From Corallincola holothuriorum (GTDB taxonomy: Bacteria > Pseudomonadota > Gammaproteobacteria > Enterobacterales > Neiellaceae), in the NCBI RefSeq assembly GCF_003336225.1, contig NZ_QPID01000003.1, forward strand, positions 124,001 to 188,000: 64,000 bases of DNA, read 5' to 3'. The notes under the pieces are model-generated. The model made no database searches. It was not told the DNA's origin and saw only the letters and a program-made list of their open reading frames with translations. The position numbers were made by a program, and so were the translations under genes. Below, in pieces: positions 33,026-40,659 of this stretch. How positions within the stretch are numbered: position 1 is the first letter of the stretch; every line of letters starts with the position of its first letter.

Positions 33026-34213
33026 ATGACAGAGAATGTAGATGTAGTAGTAATTGGCGCTGGTGCGGCAGGCTTAATGTGTGCTGCCGAGGCCGGCAAG
33101 CGTGGTCGCAGCGTGCGTTTGCTTGATCATGGCAAAAAAGCAGGGCGTAAGATCATTATCTCCGGCGGGGGGCGTTGTAATTTCACCAATATGTATGCTG
33201 AACCAGCTAACTACCTCAGCCAGAACCCTCATTTCTGTAAGTCTGCATTGGCGCAGTATACCCAATGGGACTTTATCGCCATGGTGGATAAGCACGGTAT
33301 TGCCTACCACGAGAAAACTCTGGGGCAGCTGTTTTGCGATGATAGCGCCCATCAAATCGTCGATATGTTGCTAAAAGAGTGTGATGACGCCGGCGTGAAG
33401 GTGCAGCTGCGTACCGAGATCCTGGGTGTGGAAAAGTTGGATAACGGCTTTCTGGTGAAAACCAGCCAAGGAGAGTTGGCTTGCACATCGCTGGTGGTGG
33501 CCTGCGGTGGCCTGTCGATGCCCAAGCTAGGCGCCACGCCTCTGGGTTATCAAATCGCTGAGCAATTTGGCCTTAACGTGTTGCCTACCCGTGCGGGCTT
33601 GGTGCCTTTCACTCTGCAACCAGAGCAGAAAGAGGTGTTGGCGGAATTAAGTGGTGTCAGTGTCGACAGCTATGCCACGGCTAAAGATGGCACCGGCTTT
33701 AAAGAAGCTCTGCTATTTACTCATCGCGGATTGTCTGGCCCTGCCGTGTTGCAGGTCAGCTCCTACTGGCAACCGGGCGAAGCGGTCACCTTTGATCTGT
33801 CGCCGCAAGAATCGCTGATTGATTGGCTATTGGAGCAGGCGAAAACTCAGCCGCAACTCACCCTCAAAAATGCGCTGGCGCGAAAATTCCCCAAAAGCAT
33901 GGTTGAAGCCTGGATCAAACTGCACCAACTGCCTAACCCTGCCATCGGTCAACTCAGTAATAAACTGCGCGAACAACTAAACACCGTGCTGCATCAATGG
34001 CAGGTGATCCCCAGCGGCACCGAAGGTTATCGTACTGCCGAAGTCACCTTGGGCGGTGTGGATACCAACGGTTTGAGCTCCAAAACTATGGCAGCAAAAA
34101 ACGTCGACGGCTTGTATTTTATCGGTGAAGTGGTGGATGTGACGGGCTGGCTCGGGGGCTTTAACTTCCAATGGGCATGGAGCTCCGGTTGGTTGGCGGG
34201 GCAGTATGCATAA
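33026..34213 (+). CDS. HI0933/YhiN-family flavoprotein (BaiN/RdsA-like)
   Basis: 395-residue soluble FAD-dependent oxidoreductase. The N-terminal dinucleotide fold VVVIGAGAAGLMCAAEAGKRG is split around residues 8-28; then GRKIIISGGGRCNFTN (40-55), typical of the family; VVACGGLSMPKLG mid-protein; and the C-terminal FAD contact GEVVDVTGWLGGFNFQWAW. The family is widespread; E. coli YhiN is an uncharacterised member, and related proteins reduce bile-acid intermediates or ribosomal RNA dihydrouridine synthons (RdsA), so the precise reaction here cannot be set from sequence. ATG with a weak ribosome site. Confidence 0.9.
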   Translation: MTENVDVVVIGAGAAGLMCAAEAGKRGRSVRLLDHGKKAGRKIIISGGGRCNFTNMYAEPANYLSQNPHFCKSALAQYTQWDFIAMVDKHGIAYHEKTLGQLFCDDSAHQIVDMLLKECDDAGVKVQLRTEILGVEKLDNGFLVKTSQGELACTSLVVACGGLSMPKLGATPLGYQIAEQFGLNVLPTRAGLVPFTLQPEQKEVLAELSGVSVDSYATAKDGTGFKEALLFTHRGLSGPAVLQVSSYWQPGEAVTFDLSPQESLIDWLLEQAKTQPQLTLKNALARKFPKSMVEAWIKLHQLPNPAIGQLSNKLREQLNTVLHQWQVIPSGTEGYRTAEVTLGGVDTNGLSSKTMAAKNVDGLYFIGEVVDVTGWLGGFNFQWAWSSGWLAGQYA

Positions 34214-34290
34214 TTGTACGCAGGCCATAGTCTCTGGCATGGACTGCAAATTGGCAGGCATACCATTGAATCAGATATTGTTTTAGCTGA

Positions 34291-35457
34291 ATGAAGCCTA
34301 AGTACTCTTTAAGCCTTCTATTGCTATGTGCCCTCCTTGTCGGGGCGCTGGCTGTTGCATTGAAGCCGGACAGGTACCGCCACATATTGCCTGATCAAGT
34401 CGTTCATTCGCTGCGCACTACCTACGAACTATTGATCGTTCAATTTCCCGTCGAAGAAGCGATTGAAGCGCCACAACCTGAGTTAATTGGGCAAACTGTA
34501 TCGGCACCGCAACGTACCTTTTTAGGCCGAGGCGAAACGCGCCACATTCCTTATCAGCGCCGTGGTGAATGTATTGATCAGACATTGGGGGAGGTGGCAA
34601 AGAAACCCACGCTAAGTTTATTTACCTGGGTGGATGACAATGGTGTGACTCACTATTCCGATAAGCGTGCTGGTGGTGGCGAAGCCAAACAGATCAAGTT
34701 GTCGACGGGTGATGAGATGGACTATTACCTGTTAGATCTCAAGACCCACGGTGTTCATAAGATGTTTAAGGATCAGCTGCGGGCGCGTATCAAAAAGAGC
34801 TTTTTGTTTTATCGTTCGTTATTGGGCCAAGGCGAGTTGCGAAAGATCGCTGTGAATATGCAAGTGTTCGCCAACTCGGCGCACTATGCCGACTACCGTC
34901 GCTCTATCCAAGCCACTGTTGCCGCCGATGCGCCGGGGTTTTATTCGCCCAGCCGCAACGAGTCAGTCTTACTCTATTTAGGTGAGCAACAAACCACAGA
35001 AACGGCGGTGCATGAAGCCGTGCATTCCATCACTTCCGGGCTGATTGGCGAAACCGGGCCATGGTTAACGGAAGGTCTATCAGAATACTTGGAAAACTTG
35101 CAGGTTAAAATGCAGTATGCCGAGGTGAGCCCAAGCCCTGATTGGCGTTCGAAGCAGGGTCTCAGATTTAGTCCTGTGCCTCTGCATATTTTGCTAAACA
35201 CAGCGCATCAAGAGTTTTACGGCAGCAGCAGTAAAGATTTCTATGGGACTAGCTGGGCATTTATCTACTTTCTGATGGACGATCCCACACGGGAGCAATG
35301 GCTTGCGCAACTGTTGCTGCAGGAAAAAGCGGATCGATGCGATGTCACGTTGGATATCGCGCAGCTTGAGCGAGTCACCGGGGTGCCGATCAGCCAGATG
35401 CAACGCACTTTCAATCACTGGTTGAGAACGAACACGTTAACAGCACACCGTTATTGA
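34291..35457 (+). CDS. Membrane-anchored MA-like zinc peptidase with DUF4124 segment
   Basis: 388 residues. N-terminal uncleaved signal anchor (LSLLLLCALLVGALAVAL), then a periplasmic chain. A DUF4124-type segment at ~110-135 (LFTWVDDNGVTHYSDKR) is followed by a gluzincin domain: HEAVHSITSG supplies two His and the catalytic Glu, and EGLSEYLENL supplies the third ligand, as in DUF1570/peptidase-MA proteins. GTSWAFIYFLMD is the usual helix after the active site. Probably a periplasmic peptidase of unknown substrate. 77 bp after the flavoprotein gene; own promoter or readthrough not resolved. Confidence 0.8.
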   Translation: MKPKYSLSLLLLCALLVGALAVALKPDRYRHILPDQVVHSLRTTYELLIVQFPVEEAIEAPQPELIGQTVSAPQRTFLGRGETRHIPYQRRGECIDQTLGEVAKKPTLSLFTWVDDNGVTHYSDKRAGGGEAKQIKLSTGDEMDYYLLDLKTHGVHKMFKDQLRARIKKSFLFYRSLLGQGELRKIAVNMQVFANSAHYADYRRSIQATVAADAPGFYSPSRNESVLLYLGEQQTTETAVHEAVHSITSGLIGETGPWLTEGLSEYLENLQVKMQYAEVSPSPDWRSKQGLRFSPVPLHILLNTAHQEFYGSSSKDFYGTSWAFIYFLMDDPTREQWLAQLLLQEKADRCDVTLDIAQLERVTGVPISQMQRTFNHWLRTNTLTAHRY

Positions 35458-35692
35458 ATCTGACTATTCTGTTGTATTGCTCTAGGAGTTTTTGGTGTTA
35501 GACGCGACAGACTCACCTCATGGTGGGGGCGAATATGTAATGTACTGGGATTATTAATTTTTATTTTTGCCCTATTTTGTTAGGCTTCGCGTTTCATTGA
35601 GCAATATCCGAAAAGGACAACGGATAACGTTCAATCGTTAGTTTAAATCCTTGCTGGATCGACTTACCAATAAATATGACATGGAGGTTTAA

Positions 35693-37462
35693 TTGAACTC
35701 TTTTAATTTCAATTCACTTATTAATACCCTCACTGGGACGTTCCTTTCTACTGCAATACTGATGGTTGGCGTGAGTCAGGCGGCCGTTGGCGTTGTTCAA
35801 TTTGCAACGCCGGATGATGGCGATGGATTTGAAAACATGCGCTGCATGCAGGGAGCAGTCGTTACTCCCAATGGTCGTTTTGCCTATGCTGGCTCGTTTT
35901 GTAATAAAGCGTTGGTGTCATTTTCCCGAAATGAGGAAACTGGCGAGCTTACACCTATTTTGAATACCCTTAACGACGATACCACTGACGGTTCGGGGGT
36001 CTCTCCGCATGATGGTATGTTCATCTCTGCTGATGGGCTGCACCTCTATGTGCCGGGCCATACGAATGAGGGGGACAACTTCCGAGATGTTATCTTTGTT
36101 TATGACATCAATGCTGAAACAGGAACGCTCACGTTTAATCAGCTATTTGACGATTTTGAACACTCCTCTAGTGAGTATTTCTACAGGCTGTCGGATGATG
36201 GCAAAAATATGTACGTTGCCGTTGCTGATGGTCATATATATACCTTGAGCAGAGCTGCCAACGGTAAACTGTCTCGAATACAACTCATCATGAGTGAGCA
36301 TCTTACCGATGAATTTTGGCGTAGCGAGAGGATCTGGGATATTGAGTTGTCAGGTGATCAGACGCATTTATATCTGACAACGAATCCCCATCATATTTTT
36401 TGGCTGCAGCGCGATGAAAGCACAGGTGTTTTGAGCGTTGCTGGTAGTACCGATGGCAGTCAAATTGATGAGTTCAATGATGACGAAATTACTGATTTTG
36501 CTATTAGCCCAGATGGTAATGACTTATACGGCTCTACTTGGGATGATCGCTTTCTTCATTTCCGTATTGCGGATGACCGCTCGGTGTCACTCAGTAATTT
36601 TTTCGATGAACTGCCAGATTCTCATCCCAACCCGAGGTTTTACTGCACTAATAAGCCCAAACTCAGTGAAAATGGCCGACTTTTTTATGTGGTGGATGCG
36701 TGCTCTGATGACATACAGGTCTGGACCCGGGATGTTAATACGGGTGAATTAACCTATAGAGACGCGGCTTTCGATGGTGAATCAGGTGTGCCAGATGACA
36801 TGTTCTCTCAGATGGAGATGCTGGACTTTAGTCATAATAAACAACAGATTTTGGGTTCTACAAATGGTGGCTTAGCAGTGTTAGATCTGACTGTTGATAT
36901 GAAGCTGCAGGTAGATATTGCTGAGGTTGTAACTGCAGGTGAGTCTATCGAACTGGAACTTGATATCGAGAATTTGGGCCTTGCTATCGCTCATGATGCG
37001 TTGATTACCATCGATGCTGGAGAGTTTGCGGTGACTGACGCGACTATTTCAGGCAGCGGTACGGATTGCAGCTATGCGGCAGGAGAAGATATTTTGTGCA
37101 CTATTGATCGGTTTGTGCCCACTGCGATGGAACGTATCACGTTGACTTTAGTAGCACCGTTGGCGCCGGCAACATACCCAATAAGTGCAACCTCAACGCA
37201 GGCGCAGATAGATAAAGACAGCACCAATAACCAAATTGATTTAATGGTGCGGGTTGACGCTGCAGAAATACCTACGCCAGCACCAGAAGAGCCTGAACAG
37301 CCAGATGACTCTGCACCGGACACACCTGAATTACCGGATCCCCAACCAGAGCCGGACGATATTGATGGCGTGGACAACAGCTCCGGCGGTGGCGGTGCGA
37401 TTAATGCTGGCTGGTTGCTGCTAATGATGGCTGCAGCCTGGCGCAGGAAGATCCGTGTTTAG
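35693..37462 (+). CDS. Surface beta-propeller protein with GlyGly-CTERM
   Basis: 589 residues. Start is TTG at 35693, six bases after GGAGG. Signal peptide ends near SQA-A (~30). Residues ~32-400 contain repeated strands typical of a lactonase/YVTN-like seven-bladed propeller (VTPNGRFAYAGS, ISADGLHLYVPG, LSDDGKNMYVAV, LSGDQTHLYLTT, ISPDGNDLYGST, LSENGRLFYVVD). Then a DUF11/CARDB-like beta domain (~405-515), a Pro/Glu/Asp-rich linker, and the tail SSGGGGAINAGWLLLMMAAAW-RRK, a GlyGly-CTERM. Expected to leave by type II secretion and become surface-bound after rhombosortase processing. Function unknown; adhesion or ligand binding is more likely than catalysis. Confidence 0.85.
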   Translation: MNSFNFNSLINTLTGTFLSTAILMVGVSQAAVGVVQFATPDDGDGFENMRCMQGAVVTPNGRFAYAGSFCNKALVSFSRNEETGELTPILNTLNDDTTDGSGVSPHDGMFISADGLHLYVPGHTNEGDNFRDVIFVYDINAETGTLTFNQLFDDFEHSSSEYFYRLSDDGKNMYVAVADGHIYTLSRAANGKLSRIQLIMSEHLTDEFWRSERIWDIELSGDQTHLYLTTNPHHIFWLQRDESTGVLSVAGSTDGSQIDEFNDDEITDFAISPDGNDLYGSTWDDRFLHFRIADDRSVSLSNFFDELPDSHPNPRFYCTNKPKLSENGRLFYVVDACSDDIQVWTRDVNTGELTYRDAAFDGESGVPDDMFSQMEMLDFSHNKQQILGSTNGGLAVLDLTVDMKLQVDIAEVVTAGESIELELDIENLGLAIAHDALITIDAGEFAVTDATISGSGTDCSYAAGEDILCTIDRFVPTAMERITLTLVAPLAPATYPISATSTQAQIDKDSTNNQIDLMVRVDAAEIPTPAPEEPEQPDDSAPDTPELPDPQPEPDDIDGVDNSSGGGGAINAGWLLLMMAAAWRRKIRV

Positions 37463-37480
37463 GTAGAAATACTCGTAACG

Positions 37481-37513
37481 AAGGAAAGTGCTTTTTAGCA
37501 CCTTCCTTATTTT
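37481..37513 (+). terminator. Rho-independent terminator after propeller gene
   Basis: AAGGAAAGTGCT (37481-37492), TTTT loop, AGCACCTTCCTT (37497-37508) with one A-C mismatch, then ATTTT. Confidence 0.85.
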
Positions 37514-37620
37514 AAGCGGTATGCACTCAGCCTCACTTCCTATGCTCACATTTGAGCGTGAATCTATTACGCGCTAAGGTTCATCTAATGAAGACATTTG
37601 AATGGTAGGAGCTTTGTAAA

Positions 37621-38136
37621 ATGGTGAGTTTTGGCAGCCCGCGTCAGACCGGTTTCACCTTGATAGAGTTGGTGGTGGTGATCATCATTCTGGGTATTCT
37701 TGCGGTTACGGCGGCGCCAAAATTTCTCGACCTGCAAGGTGACGCAAAAGCGAGTGCGGTGCAGGGGATAAAAGCAGCCATTGAGTCCTCTGCAGATTTT
37801 GTCTATTCGAAAGCGGCTATCGATAACGTCGAAAAAGAACTGCGAGATGTCACTATCGAATACAGTGGCACCGACATCGAAATTAAAGTCGGTTATCCGG
37901 AAGCGTATGGTGATAATGATGGTGGTCTTATTGACACGCTGGATTTAGATCCTGATCTGGAAGTCTGCTACGGCAGTGGCGACACCTGCAACCTGGACTC
38001 TAACTCCTCCAATGTTCGTATCGGTTATAACCTAGAAGACGACGCCAACCCCTGTTTTGTCCGCTATATAGAACCCCGAGGTACCGACGGTGTAGATGAT
38101 ACCTACACCATCGTGGTGGATACCAGCGGCTGCTGA
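37621..38136 (+). CDS. Type IV pilin-like prepilin (MshA-like)
   Basis: 171 residues. Short leader ending in Gly, then [24 protein letters not shown]: prepilin peptidase site (RQTG-F), Glu at +5 and the hydrophobic assembly helix. The Ala-Lys-rich start of the globular part ([21 protein letters not shown]) is as in MSHA pilins; paired Cys (CYGSGDTC, and NPCF...SGC at the end) would form a disulfide loop. TAGGAG lies 9-10 bases before the ATG. No other pilus gene is nearby, so it is an orphan major or minor pilin assembled elsewhere, or a T2SS pseudopilin-like protein. Confidence 0.88.
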   Translation: MVSFGSPRQTGFTLIELVVVIIILGILAVTAAPKFLDLQGDAKASAVQGIKAAIESSADFVYSKAAIDNVEKELRDVTIEYSGTDIEIKVGYPEAYGDNDGGLIDTLDLDPDLEVCYGSGDTCNLDSNSSNVRIGYNLEDDANPCFVRYIEPRGTDGVDDTYTIVVDTSGC

Positions 38137-38210
38137 TCTTAGTTCTGGTCTAACACACTTCAAGAAGGGCATCGAAAGGCTTAAAGCCACCGGTGCTGTT
38201 CTCATTTACA

Positions 38211-38675
38211 TTAGTCTTGTTCAAGGTCCGATAAATTCATACAGAGGGGGCAAATGCCAGTGGCTATGGTCATGGATTGTTGCTGCATAGTGATCGACGA
38301 CAGCAGGCCAAACTGAGCACTGACCAGAATAGTATGGTCAGCAGAGGGATCATACTGGATCGTGCTGATGGGAATGCCCGCCACATAGTATTCTAATTGC
38401 TGTCTTTTCCCCGAATTAACAAGCGCTTGAGACGTCAATAGTAATGTTGCTGCAATGATAACAGTTGGCGCTATTAGCTGCTTACTTTTGTGTTTCACAG
38501 CTAACAGTGCCACACCAAAGATCCAAGTTAACACTGTCAATATGACAACTACGGACAATGGGAACTTGTAAGTTAAGTCAATGGCATCACTGCCCGAAAT
38601 TAAATAACTATCTGTTCTGGAGAACAGTAGCCAGAGGGTAAGCAGGATGGCTATTAGGCAGCTTAAAAGCTTCAT
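38211..38675 (-). CDS. Hypothetical small membrane protein
   Basis: 154 residues, family not recognised. AAGGATTAAA precedes the ATG, which supports it as a gene. Hydrophobic segments at ~2-20, ~38-60 and ~68-88 suggest three TM helices (or signal anchor plus two). The C-terminal ~65 residues are polar and contain CPLC near the end (residues ~142-145). It converges with the pilin gene and lies between the pilin and amylase genes. Confidence 0.6.
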   Translation of the reverse strand: MKLLSCLIAILLTLWLLFSRTDSYLISGSDAIDLTYKFPLSVVVILTVLTWIFGVALLAVKHKSKQLIAPTVIIAATLLLTSQALVNSGKRQQLEYYVAGIPISTIQYDPSADHTILVSAQFGLLSSITMQQQSMTIATGICPLCMNLSDLEQD

Positions 38676-38832
38676 TTTAATCCTTATGTGCGAGGTGTGA
38701 TGTCTCTACGTAACCGCCCCGCCAGCAAAAAACTGATTAATCTTGTTGTGCAACAGTGGTATTCGTACCAGCTGTTTTAACTGGGTATGGCGTTGTCTTC
38801 GCTTTTTCTGACTTCCTCTCGATGAACGAGGA

Positions 38833-40479
38833 TTACTTGGCCAGCAGAAAGTGTGTTCCCATGGGAGGGAGCGTCCAGTTTAGGTTCTGCTGATCTAGCT
38901 GCCACAGACTCTTTCCTGCTAATTCGCTGATGTTGGGTTTGCTATCCACTAAAGTGCCCAAGTTAAGCTGAATCTCAATCGGTCTATCTGTCAGGTTGAC
39001 GCCTACCAATACAACCTCTTCGGGCGTTGTTTTAGCCATGACCAGAAAGTCATCGGTGACAGAAAGTGGAAGGCGACCACCTCGGTAAAGTGCGGGGTGT
39101 TGTCGTCGCGTATGAAAGATCTCCTGAGATTCTCTGATCATCTCTTCATTCAGGTTATCCCAAGGCATGGGGACACGACTGGCATGCATGTCAGGCAGGT
39201 ATGCATGAGACAGAGCGGTTTCTGTGCCGTAATAGATGATCATTGGCCCGCTGAGCGCGGAGATAAATTTCACTGCCGCTGACAACCGTCTCGGGTCGTT
39301 GTTAAATACCGTAAAGCGCGGCATATCGTGATTATCCAAAAACCAGGCTGGCTGCGCGGTATTAGGGTAGGCAGCGCTGGTTGATTGGAGGTAGTCCTCC
39401 AAGATAGTTAATGAACGTCCCCCCGCAAATACTTGCTCGAATGCATACCGAGTTGGAAATTCGATCAGTGAGTCGTATTGCAGGCCAATACCGTCAATCG
39501 GTTGGTAGTGTTTTGTTAGCTCTGTCGGGGCAGCATGGTTGTCTAACCAAACTTCGCCCATGACAAAGGCGTCAGGTTTGCTGGCTTTGATCTCTTGATA
39601 TAACTCGGCCCAGAAACTCTTTTCCATCCCCAACACATAGTCCAATCGATACCCGTCAACATCGAATTCCTCCAGCCAGAAACGTGCGGCATCTTTCAGA
39701 AAGCGCCGGGTATTGGGATCTTTTTCATCCCAGTAGCCAAAGTTGGCACCGATGCTGTCAAAAAATACTTCTTCTGGCTGGCGGTTTCCGGTGGTTTTAG
39801 GGCGAAAACCTTTAGGATCACCATTCTCAAAATCGTAATTCGTGGCGCCGTGATTTAGCGGAAGATCCAGTAAAACCTTTATTCCCCGTTGATGTGCACC
39901 ATCGATGATTTGCTTAAGTAAGGCGAGGCTCTTGGTTGGATCTCCCGGATACGCAAGCGCACCATTGACGCCATAGTAGTTGGCGGGGTCATAGCCGTGG
40001 GATGTAAAACTAGGAAAGGTGGGGCTTAGCCAGATAGCGTTTATCCCCAGTTTCTCAAGATAATCCAGTTTTCCCAGTACCCCCTGAAGATCACCGCCGG
40101 CATAATTCGGTCCAACCCAATGGGATAACCCGGCTCGGTCATTGTCAGGTTCAGCGTTAGCAAAGTATCCGACCATGATGTGGTAGATAATGAGATGATC
40201 AAACGGGCGGATCTTGAGGTTATTCTGTCCTAGCTTAACCGCTCGAGCCTCTTCGTTGGCGTCGCCCAGCCATAATCTATCGGTATAGTCAGCTGGTAAA
40301 ATAATGGTTGTTTTAGCGTCAGAGCTGGCTTTGCCGACAATCTTGCCCTGTTCATTGAGAATGTCAGCATCCGCTGCTATTACCTGCCAAGATGTGGTCT
40401 CTTTGGGAACAACGCTTTCAAATGTTGGAGCGCTGCAACCAATCAGGGTCATTGTCAGAACGAGAACGATTCTTGTCAT
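38833..40479 (-). CDS. GH13 alpha-amylase-family lipoprotein
   Basis: 548 residues. Lipobox LTMTLIGC with Cys15, so anchored in a membrane, probably periplasmic or surface-facing. Catalytic (beta/alpha)8 barrel from ~95: INAIWLSPTF, KVLLDLPLNH, nucleophile Asp280 in DGYRLDYV, acid/base Glu309 in VMGEVW, Asp385 in FLDNHD. The ~80 residues before the barrel are a small beta domain; a C-terminal beta domain ends in MGTHFLLAK. It would cut alpha-1,4-glucans or maltooligosaccharides at the cell envelope and so complement the secreted starch enzymes 11-20 kb away. Exact specificity is open. Confidence 0.92.
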   Translation of the reverse strand: MTRIVLVLTMTLIGCSAPTFESVVPKETTSWQVIAADADILNEQGKIVGKASSDAKTTIILPADYTDRLWLGDANEEARAVKLGQNNLKIRPFDHLIIYHIMVGYFANAEPDNDRAGLSHWVGPNYAGGDLQGVLGKLDYLEKLGINAIWLSPTFPSFTSHGYDPANYYGVNGALAYPGDPTKSLALLKQIIDGAHQRGIKVLLDLPLNHGATNYDFENGDPKGFRPKTTGNRQPEEVFFDSIGANFGYWDEKDPNTRRFLKDAARFWLEEFDVDGYRLDYVLGMEKSFWAELYQEIKASKPDAFVMGEVWLDNHAAPTELTKHYQPIDGIGLQYDSLIEFPTRYAFEQVFAGGRSLTILEDYLQSTSAAYPNTAQPAWFLDNHDMPRFTVFNNDPRRLSAAVKFISALSGPMIIYYGTETALSHAYLPDMHASRVPMPWDNLNEEMIRESQEIFHTRRQHPALYRGGRLPLSVTDDFLVMAKTTPEEVVLVGVNLTDRPIEIQLNLGTLVDSKPNISELAGKSLWQLDQQNLNWTLPPMGTHFLLAK

Positions 40480-40659
40480 GAGAGGGCTCTGTGGCTGATG
40501 TTAAAAATATCGTGAGAGACTTCGGTGCGCCTGTTTTAATTATAACGCCACGATAACTATAGAATATTTTTAAAGTGAGCCTAGGCAGATTAGCGCCTTT
40601 GAGGGAATTCCTAGGCTTGCGCATGTTATCTTTGTTGAATTTTCTATCTGAGACGAAAA

